A stretch of 64,000 nt of DNA from Siphlonurus alternatus. Lineage: Eukaryota; Arthropoda; Insecta; Ephemeroptera; Siphlonuridae. The position numbers and the translations under genes are program-made. Shown in pieces: positions 1 through 12,100 of the stretch (its first letter is position 1; every line of letters begins with the position of its first letter). The notes beneath the pieces were generated by a model that did no database searches, was not told the DNA's origin, and worked only from the letters and a program-made list of their open reading frames with translations. The DNA is taken from NCBI GenBank assembly GCA_949825025.1, contig OX463783.1, positions 18,767,533 through 18,831,532 on the forward strand, given 5' to 3'.

Positions 1-60
1 CAAGTGTGATAGACTCTGCCCGGAGGTGATTGCTATAATCCCAATCAACCTCTCTTTTAA
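1..60 (+). CDS. INTS2: Possible partial upstream INTS2 exon
   Basis: Reading codons from position 2 gives an open stretch (LCPEVIAIIPINLS) whose hydrophobic pattern resembles the human INTS2 segment just before the next exon. A GT at 61-62 would leave two bases, AA, which join the first A at 333 to make a Lys codon, so the phase fits. The donor (gtccgt) is weak and the similarity is low. The segment may be intron instead. Confidence 0.3.
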
Positions 61-332
61 GTCCGTGAATATATTTCTCGGGAAGAAAAATAACTTTGCT
101 ATTTCAGTATATTTTTTAACTGAGAAATTCTCCTTCAGCTGTTGCATTGTGCTGAAGCTTAACATATATATTAATTTTTTTTTTAAAAAAATACACAAAC
201 ATAACAAATTAAAAAAAAAATAATAATAATAAGTCGTTGTGTCTTTGACTTGAACATATCCATAGCAAATACCTCTGCCCTGAGATGTCACTCCATGGAA
301 AGGTGTTCATTTTCCCTCCCTCAATGTTGCAG

Positions 333-471
333 ACAGAAGGGTGGCAGTTCGCAGCAGGAGAGTGTGCTGGTGCCCTCTCTGCAGGGTGGACTCTCGCTGG
401 AGTTCGAGAGAAGTGACTCGACTCGCAGCCTTCGTCTTGTTCTCTATGAGCTGCTCTTCCTGACCTCGCAG
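333..471 (+). CDS. INTS2: INTS2 exon a
   Basis: Acceptor ttgcag ends at 332 and donor gtcagt starts at 472. The first base closes a split codon and the exon ends in phase 0. It encodes VPSLQGGLSLEFERSDS and LVLYELL, matching the human stretch that reads LTLEFEHSDS. Confidence 0.85.
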
Positions 472-3032
472 GTCAGTCCTTCACACCCATTGTTGCAGCT
501 TGATGTCAGCTGTGGTTTAGAACAACAATCACTACGTTTACATGAAGGTGTTTAATACGCATCCGTTGACGACGCCTCATAAGAATAACATTATCCGTCA
601 TCAACGAATATGTATTAAACACTGTCATGTAAACGTAGTGAATGTACTTTAAAAACTAACAGAAAACTAAAAATTTTTGTGAAGGTGCATCTTTTAGTGC
701 AATCCCTTCAAATAAAAAGGTTCATACAAGAATATAAAAAGTTCTTTATATTTTAGAGTGCTGTATGTTTTAAACAATTAAATTGGAAAATAGTTTGGTT
801 CCCAGTGGGAAATTTTTCTTCATAAGCACAATGTTAAATACATTATTTGAATTTTTTCTTGATAATTAATTATTAAAGCTATGAATTTACAATACTGGAG
901 CTATAATTTTCCTTTATACTGTATGTACAATATAGAAATTGAAGATTAAATTGAATTTGAAGCTTCTTCTGATTTTGTAGGTATCGGAGCGTCGTGAGCA
1001 GCTGCGTGGCTCCGAGTTGTTTGACCATGCGGTCTACCTGGAGAAGGTGGCAGACGTCCTCTGTGTGGCGCTGGCGGAGCTGCCTGCCCAGCTGACAGCC
1101 CCCGACGTGGCTGAGAGTCTCTTGCACGTGCGGCACGGACCCTGGGTCATCTGCAGACTGGTGGCTAACGCTCCGGACACCTTCCGAGATGGTGAGGACG
1201 GTGTGATGGGAGAAATAGGTTCAGAATATAAATAGGAAATGAGTGATAAAAAGTTTAAAGGTACAGTACATTGCTGTATTTTCTTTAGAATATACTGTAG
1301 TACTGTACTTTTAAGGCAGAGATAATACGGATCAGCTGGCCCAATGCTAAAAAAATCCCATTCATAAAAATTATGAAAAAAATTTAAAATGTTCTCCTCT
1401 ACATCCCCTATCAGTAGGTAAAATTTCAGGTATACAAAAACGAGCTAGTTTTCGAGTAATTAATTTTTAAAGTTCTCTAATTTAACATGGAGAAATGGAA
1501 CTTCCATGTTAAATTAGTCAACTTTAAAAATTAATAACTCGAAAACTAGCTCGTTTTTGTATACAGTACCTGATATTTTACCTACTGATAGGGGATTTAG
1601 TAGAGAAAATTTTAATTTTTTTTCATAATTTTTATGAATGGGATTTTTTTTAGCATTGGGCCAGCTGATCCGTATTATCTTTAACTTAATTCTTTTGTAT
1701 AAGATATTAGAATTTGAAAATTTTAGTGGATTAATCGAAAGAAGGTGTAAAAATATGGTACTGTGAATTTTTTCAGATTTTTCTGAGACCGGGAACTATT
1801 TTTAAAAAATTATTGAAAGTCTATTTTTATGTCGTCACGGGCGACACTCCTTAAGAAAAAGGATAGGCAGTGCCGCCCGTGACGTCATAAAATAGACTTT
1901 CAATAATTTTTTAAAAATAGTTCCCAATCTCAGAAAGATCTGAAAAAATTCACACTATTGTATTTTTACCCCTTCTTTAGATTAAGTCACTACAATTTTC
2001 ACATTCTAATATCTCATTGAAAAAAAAAAAGGGGAAAAAATGCTAAGTTCAATTTGTCTCCTCTAGTTGATGATTTCTACCCTCCAGTAGTGTAATCACT
2101 TCACAAACTGTCCTATTTACAGTATAGAATACACAATTATGACTCACCATTACAATCTGATCCCCATATCTCACCCCTCCGTGTTGCAGTGTGCACGAGT
2201 CTGATCGCCAACGGAGAGCGTCAAGAGGAGGAAGGTCTGGGCAGTCGCACTCGCATGCGGGCCCTCACCATGCTGTGTCACATGAACCCCGGGCAAGCCC
2301 TGGCCGTCAGGGCCAAATGTGTGAGTATTCAAACTCTAAATGTTCTTCTCAAGTATGAATATATTACAGATTTACAGTAATTACTATTTATTAATTAAAA
2401 AATTAAATAAAAATTCTAATAAATTTAATACACTAAATACTCTTACTTAAAAGTTCACTTATCCTTATTTATTTTATTTACAATTTATTTTCATTTACAG
2501 TATTTTATTTATTCCATTATCAGAAATATTTCAACACTTCAAAAGTTTTATACCAGTTTTTTAATTGTAAAGAAATAGTCTTTCTTATGAGGCAAGTCAA
2601 AGACGTCAGTCTAAGCTACTTTGACTCTGGCAGGTGGAGTTGTGTCGCATGCCGGCGCTGGCCGTGCTGCTCAGCTTGGAGCATCCTCCCTCCCCTCTGG
2701 CGACACAGCACGACGACGGAGATATTGTCGCCTTCGTCTCTGGATTGTTGCTAGGCAATGATCAACAAGTACGAAACTGGTTTGCAATGTTCGTCCGAAA
2801 CGGCCAGAAGGTAAGTAAATTCTAACTTGAGCATGCAGCTACAGTATGTGTTTTTTTCATATGGAAAATGGTTCATTAAAAAAAAATTAATAGTAACATT
2901 ATTTCTGTACGTTTTTAAATCGCTATTGTTATTGTTGCGGGTTTTAAATAATTGTGACATCATAAGGTCATAGTTACTATTGTTTTTCTTACATATTTTT
3001 GACTTTATTATAATTTAAATTAACTTTTTTCC

Positions 3033-3111
<79 letters not shown>

Positions 3112-6100
3112 CGATTTATTATATTTTTTCAATATTAATTAATTATTTTTCTTCCAATACAATACATATACAGTATTACATATATATATATCAGGGATCT
3201 GATGCGGAAGCGGATGCAGATGCAAGATGCACACGGATGTGCAGAAATGGACATGCATCCACATCCGTGCATCCCAAATGCACGGGAAAAAATTAATGCA
3301 TCCGGATGCGCATCCCAGATGCACGGAAAATAAATTGCATCCGGTTGCGCATCCCAGATGCATGAAAAATAAATTTGCATCTGGATGCGCATCTATGGAT
3401 GCACGAAAAATTAATTTGCATCCAGATGCGCATCTCGGATGCACGAAAAAAAGGCGTGCATCCGGTCCCTGAGTTTAAGGCCTTAAAATCCGGCTTTTTT
3501 GTTTATGATTAAATCTTCAAAATTTCTTCATATTTGAGCTCCTAGGGTCCAATTACATGGCGTCAGGTGTTTTCAGTATGATTGAGCTAAAATTAGAAGT
3601 TTTGGTTTTGTCAAGTTTTGCCGTTTTCACTGTTTTGAAGTTTAAGGCCTCAAATTCCGGCTTTTTTGTTTATGATTGAATCATTAAAATTCCTTCATAT
3701 TCAAACTCCTAGGGTCCAATTACATGACGTCAGGTGTTTTCAGCATGATTGAGCTAAAATCAGAAGTTTTGGTTTTGTCATGTTTTGCCGTTTTCACTGA
3801 TTTGAGGTTTAAGGCCTCAAAATCCGGCTTTTTTGTTAATGGTTGAATCTTCAAAATTCCTTCATATTCAAACTTCTAGGGTCCAATTACATGACGTCAG
3901 GTGTTTTCAGCATGATCGAGCTAAAATTAGAAGTTTTGGTTTTGTCAAGTTTTGCCGTTTCACTGCTTTGAAGTTTAAGGCCTGAAAATCCGGCTTTTTT
4001 GTTTGTGATCGAATCTTCAAAATTCCTTCATATTCAAACTCCTAGGGTCCAATTACATGACGTCAGGTGTTTTCAGCATGATCGAGCTAAAATTAGAAGT
4101 TTTGGTTTTGTCAAGTTTTGCCGTTTTCACTGCTTTGAAGTTTAAGGCCTCAAAATCCGGCTTTTTTGTTTATGATTGAATCTTCAAAATTCCTTCATAT
4201 TTGAAGTCCAAGTGTCCAATTACATGGCGTCATGTGTTTTCAGTATGATCGAGCTAAAATTAAAAGTTTTGGTATTGTCAAGTTTTGCCGTTTTCACTGT
4301 TAATTTTGAAGTTTAAGGCCTCAAAATCCGTCTTTTTTGTTTGTTATTGAATCATTAAAATTCCTTCATATTTGAACTCCTAGGGTTAAATTACATGACA
4401 TCAGGTGTTTTCAGCATGATCGAGCTAAAATTAGAAGTTTTGGTTTCGTCAAGTTTTGCCGTTTCACTGCTTTGAAGTTTAAGGCCTCAAAATCAGGCTT
4501 TTTTGTTTGTGATTGAATCTTCAAAATTCCTTCATATTCAAACTTCTTGTGTCCAATTACATGACGTCAGGTGTTTTCAGCATGATCGAGCTTAAATTAG
4601 AAGTTTTGGTTTTGTCAAGTTTTGCCGTTTTCACTGTTTTGAAGTTTAAGGCCTCAAAATCCGGCTTTTTTGTGTATGATTGAATCTTCAAAATTCCTTC
4701 ATATTTGAACTCTCAGGGTCCAATTACATGACGTCAGGTGTTTTCAGCATGATCGAGCTAAATATAGAAGTTTTGGTTTTGTCAAGTTTTGCTGTTTTTA
4801 CTGTCTTGAAGTTTAAGGCCTCAAAATCCGGCTATTTTGTTTGTGATAGGATCTTCAAAATTCCTTCATATTCAAACTCCTGGGGTTCAATTACATGACG
4901 TCAGGTGTTTTCAGTGTGATCGAGCTAAAATTAAAAGTTTTGGTTTTGTCAAGTTTTGCCGTTTTCACTGTTTTGAAGTTTAAGGCCTCAAAATCAGGCT
5001 TTTTTGTTTGTGATTGAATCTTCAAAATTCCTTCATATGCAAACTCCTATGGTCCAATTACTTGGCGTCAGGTGTTTTATTCAGTATGATCGAGCTAAAA
5101 TTAGAAGTTTTGGTTTTGTCAAGTTTTGCCGTTTTCACTGTTTTGAAGTTTAAGGCCACAAAATCCGGCTTTTTTGTTTATGATTGAATCTTCAATATTC
5201 CTTCATATTCGAACTCCTAGGGTCCAATTACAAGACGTCAGGTGTTTTCAGCATGATCGAGCTAAAATTAGAAGTTTTGGTTTTGTCAAGTTTTGCCGTT
5301 TTCACTGCTTTGAAGTTTAAGGCCTCAAAATCCGGCTTTTTTGTTTATGATTGAATCTTCAAAATTCCTTCATATTTGAACTCTCAGGGTCCAATTACAT
5401 GGCGTCAGGTGTTTTCAGAATGATCGAGCTAAATATAGAAGTTTTGGTTTTGTCAAGTTTTGCTGTTTTTACTGTCTTGAAGTTTAAGGCCTCAAAATCC
5501 GGCTATTTTGTTTGTGATAGGATCTTCAAAATTCCTTCATATTCAAACTCCTGGGGTTCAATTACATGACGTCAGGTGTTTTCAGTGTGATCGAGCTAAA
5601 ATTAAAAGTTTTGGTTTTGTCAAGTTTTGCCGTTTTCACTGTTTTGAAGTTTAAGGCCTCAAAATCAGGCTTTTTTGTTTGTGATTGAATCTTCAAAATT
5701 CCTTCATATTCAAACTCCTAGGGTCCAATTACATGACGTCAGGTGTTTTCAGCATGATTGAGCTAAAATCAGAAGTTTTGGTTTTGTCATGTTTTGCCGT
5801 TTTCACTGATTTGAGGTTTAAGGCCTCAAAATCCGGCTTTTTTGTTAATGGTTGAATCTTCAAAATTCCTTCATATTCAAACTTCTAGGGTCCAATTACA
5901 TGACGTCAGGTGTTTTCAGCATGATCGAGCTAAAATTAGAAGTTTTGGTTTTGTCAAGTTTTGCCGTTTTCACTGCTTTGAAGTTTAAGGCCTCAAAATC
6001 CGGCTTTTTTGTTTATGATTGAATCTTCAAAATTCCTTCATATTTGAAGTCCAAGGGTCCAATTACATGGCGTCAGGTGTTTTCAGTATGATCGAGCTAA

Positions 6101-9100
6101 AATTAAAAGTTTTGGTATTGTCAAGTTTTGCCGTTTTCACTGTCAATTTTGAAGTTTAAAACCTCAAAATCCGGCTTTTTTGTTTGTTATTGAATCTTCA
6201 AAATTCCTTCATATTCAAACTCCTAGGGTCCAATTACATGACTTCAGGTGTTTTCAGCATGATCGAGCTAAAATTAGAAGTTTTGGTTTTGTCAAGATTT
6301 GCCGTTTTCACTGTTTTGAAGTTTAAGGCCTCAAAATCCGGCTTTTTTGTTTGTTATTGAATCATTAAAATTCCTTCATATTTGAACTCCTAGGGTTAAA
6401 TTACATGACATCAGGTGTTTTCAGCATGATCGAGCTAAAATTAGAAGTTTTGGTTTCGTCAAGTTTTGCCGTTTCACTGCTTTGAAGTTTAAGGCCTCAA
6501 AATCAGGCTTTTTTGTTTGTGATTGAATCTTCAAAATTCCTTCATATTCAAACTTCTTGTGTCCAATTACATGACGTCAGGTGTTTTCAGCATGATCGAG
6601 CTAAAATGAGAAGTTTTGGTTTGGTCAAGTTTTGCCGTTTTCACTGTTTTGAAGTTTAAGGCCTCAAAATCCGGCTTTTTTGTTTATGAATGAATCTTCA
6701 AAATTCCTTCATATTTGAAGTCCTAGGGTCCAATTACATGGCGTCAGGTGTTTTCAGTATGATAGAGCTAAAATTAAAAGTTTTGGTTTTGTCAAGTTTT
6801 GCCGTTTTCACTGTTAATTTTGAAGTTTAAGGCCTCAAAATCCGGCTTTTTTGTTTGTTATTGAATCATTAAAATTCCTTCATATTTGAAATCCTCTAGG
6901 GTTAAATTACATGACATCAGGTGTTTTCAGCATGATCGAGCTAAAATTAGAAGTTTTGGTTTTGTTAAGTTTTGCCGTTTCACTGCTTTGAAGTTTAAAG
7001 GTATACAGGCCTCAAATTACAAATTAGACAGACATTAAGTGTTGCTCAAGTTTATAATCAACATTCGTATTATTTTTACCTGCGTGCGGTGCGTCTGTGC
7101 GAAGTCGCGCTGTAAAGAAAGTCCTTGCTGACGTCACAACTCACAGCTAGCACCGATTAGCATTGAGTTGTGACGTCATCAAGGACTTCGTGACGTCATC
7201 AAGGACTAAATTTCTTACTTTGAACTGCGACTTCGCACGGATGCATCACGCGTAGAAAAAAATGATGCGAATGTTGATTATATACTCTAAACCCACTTGG
7301 TGACTGTTTAATTTGTAATTTGAGGCCTGTATGCCTTTAAGGCCTCAAAATCAGGCTTTTTTGTTTGTGATTGAATCTTCAAAATTCTTTCATATTCAAA
7401 CTTCTTGTGTCCAATTACATGACGTCAGGTGTTTTCAGCATGATCGAGCTTAAATTAGAATTTTTGGTCTTGTCAAGTTTTGCCGTTTTCACTGTTTTGA
7501 AGTTTAACTCAGCAGGGATCGGATGCGGATGTGGATACAGATGCAAGATGCACACGGATGCGCAAAAATGGACTTGCATCCGCATCCGTGCATCCCAGAT
7601 GCACGGGAAAAAATTAATGCATCCGGATGCGCATCCCAGATGCATGGAAAATAAAATTGCATCCGGATGCGCATCCATGGATGCACGAAAATTAATTTGC
7701 ATCCGGATGCACGAAAAAATCGCGTGCATCCGGTCCCTGATATATACATATATACATATATATGGACAATGCAGTACAATATACATGAACATAATTATAT
7801 GGTACAATAATATTACCAAGTAAACAGGCTTTAAAGTTGTGGGTTTGTAAAGATTAACATGCAGTCCATTCAAATTAGTGTATTTCTCCTTACTGATCCA
7901 TTGTCGTCACTACAGCGTCGCCTGGAGTCCCACACAGCTCTGCAGGCCCTGAGGACGGAGCTGGTGCGTCGTCTGCGCTCGGTGCTGGGGCTGGAGGGGG
8001 AAGAGGAGGGGGAGGGGAGCCAGCAACTGCCGGGGGATAAGGTGACCCAGGCCTCCGCCTTGCTGCGCCTCTTCTGTGCCCTTAGGGGCATAGCAGCTAT
8101 CAAGTAAGTGGCCGAGAGAGATGACAGATTTCTTAAGGTTTTTAAAACGTTAAAGTAGTTTGCAAGGATTTTTTAAAAGTTTTTTAAGATTTGAAAATTT
8201 GTTTGATTTAACTAAAGAAAAAAAAAAAAGAATAATAACAAAATAGTTACCTTAATATCTTAATTTAACATGTCAATTTTTGAATTACCCCTATTATTCA
8301 ACATAAAACTTATTATCTTCTCTCTTTTTGTCTCAGGTTCCAGGAAGAAGAGGTTGCACTAATAGTCCGTCTAGTGACATCCCACCCTCCCCCTTCCGCT
8401 GCAGGGGTGCACTTCGTGTCCCTGGGTCTATGCATGCTGATCGCCTGTCCCACCCTCATCCTGCAACCTGAGCATGAGAAACGCTCCGTCGAATGGGTCA
8501 AGTGGCTCGTGCAGGAGGAGGCATATTTTGAGAGGTGAGCAAACGACTGTTTGCCAATGATAGTGGTTGAGTTTTATGTTCAAAGTATTTCTTATTAATT
8601 TACAAAAATTAAGAAAGGTGTGCCACCCACAAATTTCAAAATACATTTTTTTCATTTCCAGGAAGGCTCAGTATCTAAAATTATCTAATTAAAAAATATC
8701 TCAAAAAGATATGTAGATACTATTATGACAGGTTCGTTGGTTGGTAAATGTGACCAATTGACACATTTTGGTTATGTATGCCCCCCTATTATGACAGTTT
8801 TTTTTTTTAATATAACCTCTGTGTTGTGCTCACAGTGCCAGTGGAGTAACAGCCTCGTTTGGAGAGATGCTGCTGCTAATGGCCATCCACTTCCACTCTA
8901 ACCAGCTGTCTGCAATCTGTGACCTCGTGTGTGCCACCCTCGGCATGAAGATTCCCATCAGACCTCACAACCTCTCAAGAATTAAGACCATCTTTGTGCA
9001 GGAGATTTTCACAGAGCAGGTACTAAATAGATACATTAATTAATTACGTAGAGTAAAATTAATTTTCCTTTTTTCTTTAAACAATATTGATATTAATGCA

Positions 9101-12100
9101 GTCCAACTACTTGAATGTTTCTCCTAAAGTTGATGAAAATCTGTTGTCTCAGCCTTACACCTTTTAAATTTGCAATGCAAACAGAAAGAATCATTCTGAT
9201 TACTTCTTCTAAAAATATTAAATTATTTTGATCTTATATAATTTCAAAGTAAAGTTATTTCACTTAAATTTTCCAACAAATTAATGTAAACATTGCAGGA
9301 ATAACACAAACCATTTTTGTTAAAATTTATGTTAAAGGAAGTCTATATTAAACTCTGTATGTCATTTATATGGTACTGAAGTGTATATTCTTTCCCTGTG
9401 TTAGGTGGTAACAGCCCATGCAGTGAAGGTACCGGTAACCCCTCAACTGAGTGCCAACCTACCGGGTTTTCTGCCGGTTCATTGCATTCATCAGTTGCTC
9501 AAGTCACGAGCATTTTCGAAGCACAGAGTACCCATCAAGGATTGGATTTACAGGTAATTTTAGATAACAAGGTACTGTTAGAATATATATAAGATGTTGG
9601 AGTATACAAAAATTTACAATTACTACTCTGTACTGTATTTTTTTTTTTTTTTTTATAAATATTTGTCTACAACTTGCATTGCCTCATTGATATTACAGTA
9701 AAAATCTTGTTATTACATAAAGTCAAGAACCCAGGAAATTAGTTTTATTATATTGAGTATTACCTTATACAGTATTGATTTTTTCCTATACCACGTAATA
9801 CTGATTATTTTTTATGGACCCGCGATCTCCTTTACTCAAAATTGAGTTTTACGTAACAACAAGTTGTGTAATAACGAGTTTTTACAGTATATTTAATTTT
9901 TAATGTAACTGTAATTTAATATATATATATATATATATAAGAATGCATTAAGGGCATTGGGTGTAGCACCGGTAGTTGGCAACACTGACGTATCTTCACC
10001 ATGTTAATTTTTTATCATTGCTCCTCGGAGTAATTTTTATGCTAGAACTAAGCTGATTGCTGTAGTATCAAGATAATTAGTAGCCCAAGTGCACAATTTG
10101 GCTAAATAAAGCCTGATTTAAAGAAAAGTATTTTTTTTTATATATTTTAGAAAAATGCATGTAAATTTAAAAAATTACTAAAATATACTTTTCTTTAAAT
10201 CAGGCTTTATTTTTTGTGCACTTGGGCTTCTAATTATCTTGATACTACATATATTATTACAAATGTAATATGACTGTATCAATTTATCAGTATACAAAAA
10301 CTTACCCTCCCCAAGTCCTAAACTAAACTCTTATACCGGTAATTGTTGTGCTCTGTAGGCAAATCTGCTCGAGTGAGCCGCCCCTTCACCCGGTTCTGCC
10401 TGCTCTGGTTGAGGTTTACGTGAGCTCCATCCTCGTGCCGGCAGCCAAGCAGCCCCCCTTGCCTGACGGTACTATACCTGCCTCTCACACCAACGAGCCA
10501 ATCACAGAGCAGGAGATCCAGGCCGTGTTTCGGACGTCAGCCTTCCAGCAGGCCAAGCCGTCAACCAGCAGGTGAGATGACGCTGATGTCTTGTTGTAGT
10601 TATTATTGTGACTGTTAGGGCATTTTTGTTGTACATAGGATTAGCAAGTGTTTCCTTTTATTACGTAAAAGTAATTTATTGTACAGTAAACTAATTATTA
10701 CTAAAGGTTTTGAAGTTACAATTTTATGTTTGAGATTCAGCAATTTGTCAAATAATATACAAAATACATTTTTCGCTAAGGGAAAATGGGATCTGGGAGG
10801 GCATAATATTGTCATAATTTGTGACCATTAATTTGCTTATTAATAGGTACTACAGTATGTAATAATTAATCTTTATTGCTTTTCGATTGTACGTTATAAT
10901 ATAGTGATTGTCAACTATTCTAATCATAACAAATAAAAACAAAAGACAAATTCAACACAAGCAATGCCACTCACAATATCAATCCATAACAGGCCAAAAT
11001 TATGATAAACAGATTGAGACAATTAGACAATAATGTAACAAGTATATTATGTACATACATGTAAAAAGCAATAAATCATCAACAACATAATAATAAAAAA
11101 AATAATAATAATAATAATAATAATAATAATTTCATATGTTCAACCTAAGACTCTAATGCAATAATTATTTAAAAATTTATAATTGTATCTATACTTAACC
11201 TCTTTTATGTTCAAATTACGGCCTGGCCACACCCGAAAGGGTAAGATGGCGTCAAGGGTATTAACTTTTTTAAAGATTTATTTCTTGTATATCTACAACC
11301 AATTTTTTTCTCTCTTTTGTAATAACTATCACCGGAAATGCTCCAATCGTTTCTGACTTTATTGTTGTTGTCGCAGGGCCAGTACTGCCATAGCGATGGA
11401 GGTTGATGAACCTCCTGCTCCCTCTCTCTCCTCCCAATTACTGCTGCTCTACTACGTACTGCACTACGAGGACCTACGACTCTCAACGTGTTCCAACTCA
11501 AACTTGCTTGCAAGGCCTGCCAAGGCCTACGCCTCAGACTTCCTTGCAGAACTACCAATCAAGTACCTCCTACAGCAGGCACAGAAACACCAACATAATT
11601 ACAGCGGTAAGGAGCAAGATATCACTAGATAGGGCTTATGTGTACCTACGTCAGAAGAGATGCTTGATTTTTAATATTTCACTAAACATTATTATGTAAC
11701 TATTTTAAGTACAAAGTAGCATAGCAGCAAACATAAATATCACATATATAGAGTAATATATAGGTACAATACCGTACAAGAAAAAAAAAAAAAAAAGACT
11801 ATACTGTACTGTAGTTGATTTACTGTTGTTTGAAATTATTTTGATCAATGTTTTTGATATAATTAGTGAAAACTTATCTTGTAATTTTTAAAGTTTGCAA
11901 ATATTTCCTTATCAAAATTAAAATGTTATATGTAATTTGTTTAACCAAATTTTTGTTTCCCCTCTCTGAATATTTGTTTGCTGTCAGGTCTGTTTTCCCC
12001 GCTGCTCCGCCTGCTGGCCACGCACTTCCCCCACCTCTCCCTGGTGGACGACTGGTTTGAGACGGAGCGCCACGAGCATAACGCACCCCAGCTTGCGTCC

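Noticed and set aside
3135..3472. Open frames of 81-101 codons rich in His, Cys and Met on both strands
   Set aside because: They translate the GCATCC/GGATGC minisatellite of the bracketing element and recur at 7415-7873. Not genes.
4680..5569. Two identical 72-codon frames 671 bp apart
   Set aside because: They are satellite units repeated in a higher-order block.
7870..8107. Frames antisense to and overlapping INTS2 exon e
   Set aside because: Shadow frames of the exon; the INTS2 reading has correct splice phases and conserved residues.
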